Shown: positions 35,925 through 46,800 of the stretch, piece by piece
How the letters are laid out: the number at the start of each line of letters is the position of its first letter
Numbering within the stretch: the first letter of the stretch is position 1
Assembly: GCA_030737875.1 (NCBI GenBank)
Contig: CM060924.1
Location: forward strand, 151,460,197 to 151,524,196
Direction of reading: 5' to 3'
From: Allium sativum
Taxonomy: Eukaryota > Streptophyta > Magnoliopsida > Asparagales > Amaryllidaceae
DNA length: 64,000 bases
Notes under the pieces: model-generated
The model's input: the letters and a program-made list of their open reading frames with translations, nothing else
Database searches by the model: none
Told to the model about the DNA's origin: nothing
Program-made: the position numbers and the translations under genes

Positions 35925-36848
35925 GGGAAACGTATTGTTCAGGAATTTTAATCCACATCGGTGGACCGGCCCTGTCGCTCCTAGGGTCACTCGAGCTCTG
36001 ATCCTGAGACACGGGCTAGAGCGTCTCGAATTCGGTAAGGACTATCTTTTGCCTTGGTTCATGACGGAAATCCAATTTCCAAATACGACATCGTGCGGTT
36101 TTGATTGTATATAGATATGGCGACATGATATATGGTACCCATGCCGTCTATGATTGATAGTTATGATTTGAAATTGTTTCAAAACATATTAACACTAGCA
36201 ATAATATCAAATGCCTTTGTTTTATTCGTATCAATCATATTTTGGCCATTATAAGGTAAAACTCAATCCTCCGGCTTGCGTTGCATTGTGTGATGGGAAC
36301 TGAGTCTTATAATGGCTTCATTTTTATAAGACGCATAGCGATGTTTAAAAGAAAGATTTGTTTTAAAGCACTGGCAATCCAATGGAGTAAACCCATTCCA
36401 CGAAAGTGGCGTGGTCCTGCGATTAGCCAAATTATATATGTGTTGAGTAGATTTCTCATACCAGTCCCATGACTGACTCGTAGTTTGTTTCACTCTCAAA
36501 CTCGGGTGCCCCTTTTTCCACGGGCAGCCTTGTATTCAGGTTTAGCTGGTTCTTTCTGGATAGCTGGAGCTGAAGATGGATTCTATCATTTATTTCTTTT
36601 TATGCTGTTCAGCTCCTATTGTACATATTTTGTTTATTTCCGCTGTAGACATTTATGTATAGCTGAACTGTATTTGTACTAAGTAAGATCCTGTATACTG
36701 TGTAACTCTGATGATTGCTTTTATCCAATATATTTTGTTGTTCATTCTGGTGTATTTATTTAATTCTGTTCTGCTATTATATGTTTCTGTGTTATATTCC
36801 AAAGATAACCTTGTTTCCGTGAGAACGGGAAATCGGGTCGTCACAACG

Positions 36849-36860
36849 TGGTATCGGAGC
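36849..36860 (+). promoter_or_regulatory. primer-binding site of the chromovirus (one mismatch)
   Basis: It reads TGGTATCGGAGC, three bases after the 5' LTR. The three other elements in this window have TGGTATCAGAGC, so one A-to-G difference is present. Confidence 0.9.
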
Positions 36861-37098
36861 TTTGGTTAAGCTTAGTTCTGGAATATAACATTTGAACGAA
36901 CTCGTCAGAAATAGAACCAGTAGTGTTCTAGGACGGGCAACTCAATACAGATAGGATCAGCAATATCCTAGTATGAGTAAAGCAGAATGATTACACCTCG
37001 ATAGACACATTTACATTTGAAGTATATGTTTCTATGTTTGAAAATTTTCTTTTCTGTGACCTGACACTTGATCTGCTAATTGCAGAAGTACTAGAAAA
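36861..37098 (+). other. 5' leader of the chromovirus interior
   Basis: Non-coding leader with GATAGGATCAGCAATATCCT, which is shared with the non-autonomous element's interior. Just before gag, CTGACACTTGATCTGCTAAT followed by TGCAG (AG at 37084-37085) looks like a plant branch point and 3' splice site, 13 bases before the gag ATG. Confidence 0.6.
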
Positions 37099-38580
37099 AT
37101 GAGTGCCAGAAACAGAAGGAATACAGAACCCGATCTAGAGGCTCTATTAAAGAAATATCGAAATCTGAACGGAGCGCAATTCTCGGGCAATGAATCTATT
37201 ATTCAAACTCAAGCTTGGTTGAGTTCTGTCGAAAGAATCTTTGAGCATATCCAGCTGAGAGATGACCAGAAACGGTTAGTAGCATCTTGGGCGCTCAAAG
37301 AAGAAGCTTTAATCTGGTGGGAAACAATCATCAGAAATAATCCAGAAGGTGATATCACCTGGGACAGATTCAAAGTGATTTTCCTACAAAGATTTACTCC
37401 TCCCGAAGCAACCGAGAGATTAAGTGATGAATTTTCTTATTTGATTCAAGGCGATATGACCATCCCAGAATATCATAAGAAATTCAATGAACTTGCTCAC
37501 TTTGCCCCTCATCTAATTGAAAATCCGAAGAGGAAAAATCTGAGATTTATTCACGGGCTTCAAAGGAAATACCAGAATAAAGTATTGGGGCATGTGAAGC
37601 TTCCTTTTTCTGAAATGATATACATGGCTTATCAGTATGAAGACCTCCATAAGAAAGGAATGTTGCGCGACGAAGAAGAAGTCTGTTCTAGTGGCAAAAC
37701 AGAGTCAGAAACTGATATTCCTGAAAACAGTACGAGGTCAGAGGTCAATAAGAAGCCCAGTGCCAAGGGAAAAAGGGCCAGAGCTGAGAAAGAACCCGTA
37801 ACGACTACCATATGCAGTAACTGTAAGAAGCCAGGGCATTTGTCGATTAACTGCGGACCCTTGATGAAGCGATTAAGAGGCGGGTTTCAATCCAAGAAGG
37901 GATTTCAAGAGAATAGAAAGTGCAGTCAATGCCATCAGTCCGGTCATCTTTCAAAGGCCTGCCCGCTATTCAGAAAGCCTAAAGCAGTACATGTAAATGA
38001 AGTGGTAGAAGTACCTGCCTCCCCGTCTGCTCAGGAAAGGTCTGATGTTTTAGAAGGCACGCTCAATGTCAAAAACATTCCAGTTAAAGTACTGTTTGAC
38101 ACAGGCGCGTCACGAAGCTTTATTGCAAAGAGTGCAGTCAAGAAACTAGATTTGAATTTGAAGAAGCTCAAAGAGCCCATGACTGTCCAAAATCCAGTGG
38201 GAGGTTCCATCAATCTCAGTTGGATTTGTGCAGTACATGTCTCTTTTTCTTGCTATAAATTCCCTATTATCTCTATCATCATGAATTTTAATGAATTCGA
38301 TCTTATTCTGGGATTGGATTGGTTAACTAGATATGAAGTTGAAGTTAAATGCGCCGAGAGAGTGGTTAAAGCAAAGGCCCAATCGGGGAATTATATAACC
38401 ATACCATGTGAAGGCCCGACTTCAAATAGAAAAGATTTCTGGTCAGCTCTCGATGTTTCTCCAGCCCAAATGGAAAAGGTCCCTGAAGTCGCAGAAAATA
38501 TTCCTGACCTCATCAAAGATATTCCTGTCGTCAAGAACTATGCGGATGTGTTCGAGGAAGTCATTCGCTTACCTCCGTAG
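37099..38580 (+). CDS. gag-pro: Gag and aspartic protease part of the polyprotein, ended by a premature TAG
   Basis: 493 codons from an ATG in good context (AAAAATGAG). Residues about 25-190 form a retrotransposon gag domain (AWLSSVERIFEHI, ITWDRFKVIFLQRF, YHKKFNELAHFAPHL). Two zinc knuckles follow, CSNCKKPGHLSINC near residue 239 and CSQCHQSGHLSKAC near 275, which bind the packaged RNA. A retroviral-type aspartic protease has its catalytic DTGA at residue 334 and the second motif FDLILGLDWL further on. The protein ends ...VIRLPP at a TAG (38578-38580). The same frame continues through the reverse-transcriptase N-terminus, so the stop is an acquired nonsense codon. In an intact element gag and pol would be a single frame. 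Confidence 0.92.
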   Translation: MSARNRRNTEPDLEALLKKYRNLNGAQFSGNESIIQTQAWLSSVERIFEHIQLRDDQKRLVASWALKEEALIWWETIIRNNPEGDITWDRFKVIFLQRFTPPEATERLSDEFSYLIQGDMTIPEYHKKFNELAHFAPHLIENPKRKNLRFIHGLQRKYQNKVLGHVKLPFSEMIYMAYQYEDLHKKGMLRDEEEVCSSGKTESETDIPENSTRSEVNKKPSAKGKRARAEKEPVTTTICSNCKKPGHLSINCGPLMKRLRGGFQSKKGFQENRKCSQCHQSGHLSKACPLFRKPKAVHVNEVVEVPASPSAQERSDVLEGTLNVKNIPVKVLFDTGASRSFIAKSAVKKLDLNLKKLKEPMTVQNPVGGSINLSWICAVHVSFSCYKFPIISIIMNFNEFDLILGLDWLTRYEVEVKCAERVVKAKAQSGNYITIPCEGPTSNRKDFWSALDVSPAQMEKVPEVAENIPDLIKDIPVVKNYADVFEEVIRLPP

Positions 38581-39843
38581 AGAGAAATAGATTTCAAGAT
38601 TGCTTTAATTCCCAATGCAAGGCCGGTAGTTCACGCTATTCGAAGAATGTCCTTGAAAGAGAAGGAGGAATTAGACAATCAAACAAGACAGCTAGTATGG
38701 AAAGGTCTGATCAGGCCTAGTTTCTCTGATTGGGGTGCAGCAGTGGTATTTGTCCCAAAATCTGACGGTACTCTACGTCTATGTGTGGATTATCGTGATT
38801 TGAACAAGCAAACCATAAAGAATAAATATCCATTGCCGCGAATAGATGATTTGTTGGATCGATTGAATGGAGCACAGGTATTCTCACGAATGGACTTAGC
38901 TACAGGATTCCATCAACTTCGAATTGCCGAAGAGTGTGTTCCAATGACAGCGTTCAGAGGCCCCGACTTATTCTACGAGTGGTTAGTAATGCCGTTCGGC
39001 TTATGTAATGCTCCAGCTTACTTCGTCGATCTGATGAACAGAGTATTCAGAGGAGTATTGAATAAATTTGTTCTGGTTTTTATTGACGATATTCTAATCT
39101 TCTCTAAATCAAAGGCCGAGCATGAAAAACATTTGGAACAAGTTTTAGAAATCCTGAGGAGGAATGTATTAAAAGCCAAGTTTTCCAAATGTATATTCTG
39201 GCAAGATGAAGTAAAATTTCTGGGCCATGTCGTATCGAAAGAAGGAATCGCTGTGGATCCAAGTAAAATCACAGCTATTCAGAATTGGAAACAGCCCAGT
39301 ACTCCCACTGAAGTCCGCAGTTTTCTCGGATTGGCTAGCTATTACCGAAAGTTCGTTAAAGACTTTTCGAAGATATCTGGTCACTTAACAAAGCTTACAA
39401 AGAAGCATTCTAAGTTCAAATGGACTGAAGAGAGTGAGGAGGCTTTCGAGGAGCTAAAGTTAAGGTTGACTACTGCTCCAGTGTTAACCATTATCGATGG
39501 CAACCAAGATTTAAAAGTCTGGACTGATGCTTCTAGAGAAGGCCTTGGTGCAGTGTTAATGCAAAGAGGTCAAGTGATTGCTTATGCTAGCCGTCAACTG
39601 AAGCCGCACGAGAAAAACTATGTAACTCATGATCTTGAGTTATTGGCTATCATATTCTCTTTGAAAATCTGGAGACACTATCTTCTCGGTGAGAGATTCG
39701 AACTATTTACAGATCATCAGTCATTAAAGTATCTGTTCACTCAGAAGGACTTAAATCTGAGACAACAACGTTGGCTGGAGTTTCTTGCAGCATATGACTT
39801 TGAAATTAATATATACTCCAGGAAAAGCCAATGTCGTGGCTGA
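38581..39843 (+). pseudogene. pol: reverse transcriptase and RNase H segment of pol, ended by a frameshift
   Basis: It continues the gag-pro frame after the TAG; the first ATG is at 38647. RT motifs in order: [55 protein letters not shown] and the catalytic box FIDD (39079-39090). FIDD differs from the common YIDD by F for Y. The RT thumb ([16 protein letters not shown]) and RNase H ([15 protein letters not shown], near 39520) follow. RNase H would degrade the RNA template after copying. The frame runs to a stop at 39841-39843 only because it shifts around 39805-39815: the expected continuation [16 protein letters not shown] is in the next frame. One extra base in AATATATAC would explain it. 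Confidence 0.92.
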
Positions 39844-41341
39844 TGCATTAAGCAGAAAGAATGTAATGATCGCCAGTTTTATTATCACGACTTCATTGCT
39901 AGATAAGATATCTGCTCTTCAGGAGGATGATCATTTCATTCAGAAGATCAGAGGGATAATTCAACAAGGCGAACCCTCGAGTTTTCAAGTTGATAATGAT
40001 GGGATTTTAAGGCTCAAAGGTCGAATCTGTGTCCCTAACATTCCTGAACTTCGAAAGGAAGTACTGGATGAATGCCACAAGTCAAAACTCGGTATCCATC
40101 CAGGAGTAAGCAAAATGTATAATGACATCAAACGCACTTTCTGGTGGAAGTCGATGAAAAGGGATATTTCCTTATATGTCAGCCAATGCCCTACTTGCCA
40201 GCTAGTCAAGAGTGATCAACAGAAATTGGCTGGATTATTACAACCACTGGAAGTTCCTGGTTGGAAGTGGGAGCATATTTCTATGGATTTCATTGATGGT
40301 TTGCCCAGAACCAGAAAAGGGAATGACAGTATTTGGGTGATCGTAGATCGTTTCACGAAGACCGCCCATTTTATACCTGTCAAATCAAATAGAACCGCTC
40401 AGAGTCTGGCGCAGATTTATTTCAGGGAAATAGTTAGACTGCATGGAGTGCCGCTCAGTATAGTAAGTGATAGAGATACAATATTCACTAGCAAATTCTG
40501 GGAAGCATTTCAAGTCGAGCTAGGAACGAAGTTAAACTTGAGCACCGCTTATCACCCTCAGACAGACGGTCAGACTAAGAGGGTGAATCGCATTTTAGAA
40601 GATCTATTGCGGGCTTGTGTTATAGATTTCGGTGGATCATGGGAAGACCATCTGCATTTTGCTGAATTCTCTTATAACAACAGCTACCAGGCGAGCCTGA
40701 CAATGTCGCCATTCGAAGCATTGTATGGTAGACCTTGCAGATCTCCTGCTTGTTGGGTCGAGCCTGGAAATAGACTTGTGTTGGGTCCTGATATGATTCG
40801 AGAAGCTGCCGACAAAGTCGATTTTATTAAGAAGAGATTACTCGCCGCTCAAAGCCGACAAAAGAGCTACGCCGATAAAAGAAGAAGAGATATATCCTTT
40901 GAAGTAGGCGACTATGTATATTTGAAAGTATCGCCGATGAGGGGAGTTATCCGGTTCGGTAAAACTGGAAAGTTAGCACCCAAATTCATTGGTCCGTTTC
41001 CTATTCTGGAACGGATCGGAACTCTCGCATATAAAGTTAAACTGCCTGACTGGTTGCCTGGAGTTCATGATGTATTTCATATATCTCAACTTCGAAAGCA
41101 CGTTCATGATCCAGACTTGATCGTAGAAGAAGCAGCTCAACAGGACATTGAAATTACTCCAGAACTAGCTGTGAGGCGTGAGCCGCTAAAGATTATCGGC
41201 AAAGAAACCAAAGAGCTGAGAAACAAGAAGGTTCACTTGGTCAAAGTGCAATGGAGTGGAGATCCGCGAGATTGTACTTGGGAAACTGAGGAGAGCATTC
41301 AGAAAGCTTATCCTAGGTGCCGAGTAGATATCTCTGATTGA
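39785..41341 (+). pseudogene. pol: integrase and chromodomain segment of pol, catalytic glutamate replaced
   Basis: True homology starts at about 39810 ([16 protein letters not shown], end of RNase H); the ATG at 39785 is not a natural start. The integrase HHCC zinc domain is present (CHKSKLGIHPG ... CPTCQ). The catalytic core has D at residue 168 (SMDFID) and D at 229 (SDRD). Exactly 35 residues later, at 265 (40577-40579), is AAG lysine in GQTKRV where the family has glutamate. The GPF module (IGPFPILERIGTLAYKV) and VHDVFHISQLRKHV follow. The C-terminus is a chromodomain (VHLVKVQWSGDPRDCTWETE), which in chromoviruses directs integration to heterochromatin. Stop TGA at 41339-41341. Confidence 0.92.
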
Positions 41342-41549
41342 CTCTGGTGCAAGGTACATTTACCATACTTTACCTCACCATTTAATTCTCTATTCTATTA
41401 TTATTGTTTGAATTATTTTAGAAGAAAAATAGGAATTAATTTGTATGACTTTGAAAGCTAAAAAACAATTGGATTGGTTGTTGTATTGTGGGATTGTAGA
41501 TTTATCAGACCACTTTCGACTTTGTTCCTTTTCGGGGACGAAAAGTTTT
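41342..41549 (+). other. 3' untranslated interior of the chromovirus
   Basis: About 200 bp between the pol stop and the PPT. It ends CTTTTCGGGGACGAAAAGTT, a context matched in the non-autonomous element (GAGGACGAAAAG). Confidence 0.8.
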
Positions 41550-41560
41550 AAGTGGGGGAG
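41550..41560 (+). promoter_or_regulatory. polypurine tract of the chromovirus
   Basis: AAGTGGGGGAG followed by AT and the 3' LTR start TGTAACGACC. Confidence 0.95.
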
Positions 41561-41562
41561 AT

Positions 41563-43745
41563 TGTAACGACCCAGAAAATCTGAACCAATTTAAAATTTT
41601 TAAATTGGCTAAAATAATGGATTTTAAATATTCAAAATAAATATTTTAAATAATGGCGATGAAAACTGAGTTGAAATCGACAATTGAAAACGAATATAAT
41701 TAATTATAATTATATATAAAATTGAAAATGGCGCGGTAGTTCGATAATTCGATTTCAAACTTCAATTGAATATACCGGGTGCAAAACAATCCGGATTTTA
41801 GTGAAACCAAAAATATTTAAATATGTTAGTGAATATCTTTCTAACGAACCCGACCAATCGAAATTTGGTAGCGGGAATCAAAAGATATGTCCAGTTGAAA
41901 ATTCTGAATAGTCGCTATGGAATTCAGGCCCTTAAAAATGGACATTTTGCAAACGACCTCGGATTTCGACGAAACCACTTTTGTTAGGTCCGTAGTGTCA
42001 AGTTATTGTTAGGTTTCAAATTTCATAATTTTTCGAATCAATATGTGAGCGTGGCAAAGGAAAACGCATTTGACCGATTTCAGTTGATTTTAATCGACTG
42101 GAAATTGACCATTTTTCAAACGGTCTCAGAATTCGACGAAACTAGTTTTGTTAGGACCGGATCGTCAATACGAAGCTAGAAAATATTTTTCTAGAATTTT
42201 TCTAGTTAGTATGTGACCCCGGTAATTTGAAATGTGCGTTTAAAATTCAATATAGTGATTTGAATGAAAATTCAAAAGGAAACTGATTGTAACGATCAAA
42301 TCAGCTTGCGATACATATCCCATTGTGTTCGGAATGGGGGTAAAACGCTATGGACGACAGGCGGTGGGCCTCGTTTCGAGGGCATATGTAAAAGTCAACC
42401 TTTTGCGAAATTAAATAATTAAATAATTAAATAATTAAATAATTTTAATTCCCTCCCTCCCCTTTATCTTCTTCCTGGCCCCCCCCCCCCCCCTCCCCGA
42501 AGTCAACGCCTCTCCGTCGAAGCTCGAAGCCGCCGACGAAGCTACCCCCCCTCGCTGGCGACGCTGAAGCCGCCGACGACCTCTTCTTCCCCCCCCCCCC
42601 TCTTCTTCGCAGAGCAAGGTAAGCCTTTTTACTTTATTTTTTTTTTTAAGTTTTGGAAAAAAAAATAAACTGATTTCGTTTAATAAAAAAAAAACTGTTT
42701 TAATAAAAAGAAAAACTGTTTTTTTTAAGCAATTTAAAACTGATTTTTTTTATATAGAAAAGTATAAAATAGATTTTTTATAGAAAATAAAAACTGATTT
42801 AGTTTAAAAATAAAAACAGACTTAGTTTTAAAAGTATAAAACAGATTTTTATAAAAGAATTTTTAAAACTGATTTTGTAAAAAGAAAGTAAAAACTGATT
42901 TGATTTTTAAAAGTATTTTAAAACTGAATTTTAAAAAAGTATAAAACTGATTTCAAAAGAATTTAAATGCTGATTTTAAAAGCAAAATAATAAACTGATT
43001 TTATTTTAGATCAGTATAAAACAGATTTTTATAAAAGAATTTTTAAAACTGATTTTATAAAGAGTAAAAACTGAAATTTTTATAAAGTAAAAACTGCATT
43101 TTTATAAAAGGAAAAAAACTGATTTGTTAGAACTTTAAAACTGAATTTTTAAAAGATTTTAAAAACTGTTTTTTTTAGAAGAAACTAAAACTGCATTTTA
43201 TAAAAATAAAAACTGCATTTTTTTTATAAAGATAAAAACTGCATTTTTATAAAAGAGAAAAACTGATTTTATTTTGAACTTTAAAATGGGAAAAAGGTTT
43301 AATCTTTTAGTAGAAAAAGATTTGAACTTGCAAAAGTAAAAATCATATTTTTGTATGTTGAAAGCAAAAGTAAAAATCATATTTTTATATGTTGAAAGCT
43401 AAAGTAAAAATCATATTTTTATATGTTGAAAGCAAAAGTAAAAATCATATTTTTATATGTTGAAAGCAAAAGTAAAAATCATATTTTTATATGTTGAAAA
43501 ATCATATTTTTATATGTTGAAAGCAAAAGTAAAAATCATATTTTTATATGTTGAAAGCAAAAGTAAAAATCATATTTTTATATATTGAATAGCGAAGTCA
43601 AAATTCGATTTTTATATATTGAATAGCATAGTAAAAATTCTATTTTTACATATGCAGAGAATACGGGTGAAAGCGACAAATAGGCGAAGATTTCTATTAA
43701 GAAGAGTCTTGAAGTTGGATAGCTATTGGTGAGATTTCTGATTTA

Positions 43746-43777
<32 letters not shown>

Positions 43778-43799
43778 GCGTGAATATGAAAGTGAATTG

Positions 43800-43849
<50 letters not shown>

Positions 43850-46800
43850 GCCCCTCGTCCACAAACCATGGACGATATTTATTGGTTGAAATTGTTGTGA
43901 TAATTGGTTGATAACGAATGGTTGTTTGGGATTGTTTGTGATTGATATTGGTTGATTGTGGTTGAAAAATACCCATTGGTGGTTGTGAAATATTTGGTTG
44001 AAACCACATAGGATTAGTTTGTGGAAATGAAATAAATATATACATGCCGCCTGCGTGCAAACTAGATGCATGTTTCCCATTGTCAAAAACCGCGAGGTTT
44101 TAAGGTAGAGCGAGGAGCCGTACTAGGGACGGTGCCGGTGTAACTACCCTGCCGTTATGCTGCCGAAATTTTGAATAACATTCATGTGTTGAATTGATAT
44201 TCATTCGTTGTTTAAAAATTCATGTGTTGAATTGATATTCATTCGTTGTTTAGAAATTCATGTGTTGAATGGTATTCATATTTTGAAATAAACTGTTTGA
44301 AAATAAAAATCACATTTTTATCTATATATAAAAACAATAGAAAACATTCATGTGTTGAATTGATATTCATTCGTTGTTTAGAAATTCATGTGTTGAATGG
44401 TATTCATATTTTGAAATAAACTGTTTGAAAATAAAAATCACATTTTTATCTATATATAAAAACAATAGAAAACATTCATGTGTTGAATTGATATTCATTC
44501 GTTGTTTAGAAATTCATGTGTTGAATGGTATTCATATTTTGAAATAAACTGTTTGAAAATAAAAATCACATTTTTATCTATATATAAAAACAATAGAAAA
44601 CATTCATGTGTTGAATTGATATTCATTCGTTGTTTAGAAATTCATGTGTTGAATGGTATTCATATTTTGAAATAAACTGTCTGAAAATAAAAATCACATT
44701 TTTATCTATATATAAAAACAATAGAAAACATTCATGTGTTGAATTGATATTCATTCGTTGTTCAGAAATTCATGTGTTGAATGTTATTCATATTTTGAAA
44801 TAAATTGTTTGATAATAAAAATCACATTTTTATCTATATATAAAAACTATAGAAAACATTCATGTGTTGAATTGATATTCATTCGTTGTTTAGAAATTCA
44901 TGTGTTGAATGGTATTCATATTTTGAAATAAATTGTTTGATAATAAAAATCACATTTTTATCTATATATAAAAACAATAGAAAACATTCATGTGTTGAAT
45001 TGATATTCATTCGTTGTTTAGAAATTCATGTGTTGAATGGTATTCATATTTTGAAATAAACTGTTTGATAATAAAAATCACATTTTTATCTATATATAAA
45101 AACAATAGAAAACATTCATGTGTTGAACTGATATTCATTCGTTGTTTAGAAATTCATGTGTTGAATGGTATTCATATTTTGAAATAAATTGTTTGATAAT
45201 AAAAAATCACCTTTTATCGACTATATGAACTATGTAAAATAACCTCGATTTAAAAGAAATTGTTTTATGATAAAAATTTCATTTTTATCACCAGCTTGAA
45301 CTATATAGAAAAATAGTGTTTTGAAATGAATCGTGTTACAATAAAAATCACATTTTTATTGTATGCATAAATCGTTGAAATGTGAAATGTTAAAAATAGC
45401 CACTTGTTCAAAATAAACATATATGAGTTGAAATATTCATTAATTAGCTAATGAAATGATTTGCACCTATTTATGTAACATTAGAATGAATGGAGTTTTT
45501 AAACCAAATAGAAATCAAATATGAAGTTGAATAGAAAATGAAAAATGATATGAACTGTATATATATGTACATGCAATATTCTTTGAACAGGTTATAGCAA
45601 AGGGGCTAGAGAAGAGGAATAAAATTTTGTGCCCGACAAATAGGTACACATTTACTGATTTGTTTGGGTGATGATTTTGAGCCTGTTGGCTAGCCGCTTG
45701 GCTTTTTCTTTTTCTTTTTGAGATTAGAAGGACCGGGACGCTATTTGCGATTTCCCGACGCTCCCGGTGCAGGGGAGGTTATGGCGAAATTTTTCCAAAA
45801 TTTAAGGTGTTAGAAAATTTTTTGAAGTGAAAACGATATAGAAATCCGTGAATGAACTATATTTATATAACTATATAAATATAAATAAAATTAAAACGAA
45901 ACGAGGCCGTGCAGTTCGTATTTTGAAACCGTGATTTCAAACGACTAGTACGGGAAATCCGACCATTGGATTTTCCCGAAACCTCAACCGTCGGGTTCGC
46001 CTTGGAATAATCTTTCCAACGGCACCAACCTTGTAAAAATCCAACGGTTGGATTGTCCGGAATGTTTAATTCAAATTTGAAGAAAAACAGCGCCAGAATC
46101 GATTTTATTTATATATAAATATAAATAGAATTATATTTAATCGAATAACAACGCTGCAGTTCGTATTTTGAAATCGAAAATTCAAACGATTGTACCGGGA
46201 GATCCGACCGTCGGATTTTCCCGAAACTGGAACCGTTTGATTCGTTTTGAAAAGACCTTTCTAATGATATAAATTTTGTGAAGATCCAACGGTTAGATTT
46301 TCAGATATGTGTAAATCAAATCTGAAGAAAAACAGCGCCACGGCCGCCTTATGGCCCGAAGCGTCGTTTTGAATAAAATGGCTATTTTAAAATAAATAAA
46401 AATAGCGATAAATAGTTATAAAATATCATAAGCGATATGGAATGGAAATAAACTGAATTTGCTTGATTTATGTGATATTTGATGGTTGAATGTGTTTGGT
46501 GTGAAAATTACATTAAAGAACAAAATTGGTGTTGTCGAATAATTTAACCATTGAAATAAATCGAATTGAAATTCTAAATATACGTGAATTATTTGAAAAG
46601 GCCGAGTTAATTCTCATTTCGCACAATTGACCGACGATTGAAATTCGAAGATGAAGACGGTGGTCGAAGACCGGAGATCTTCACCTCGTTTGGATGGTAA
46701 CCGAGGTCCTGATTGGGAGGCATCCCGAAATATGGATAATGAGTGGTGATCGTTCAGACGTACGTGTTGATCAAAGGGTTTGCGAGGTATTTAGTGCCTC

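Larger units (their letters stand above)
30275..36845 (+). repeat. 5' giant LTR of the chromovirus
   Basis: In order: U3 with TTAAATAATTAAATAATT repeats (about 31120-31155), a C-run of 18-20 bases (31190-31208), a GC-rich exon zone to 31325, donor GTAAG (31326), TAAAAACTGATTTT repeats (31370-32000), a 34-bp array (32033-32300), a TA microsatellite (about 32510-32541), a 129-bp array (about 32870-33895), acceptor AG (34282-34283), a shared block (34284-34510) and a conserved 3' part (35630-36845). A frame of 83 codons at 35387-35638 is not preserved in related LTRs. Confidence 0.93.
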
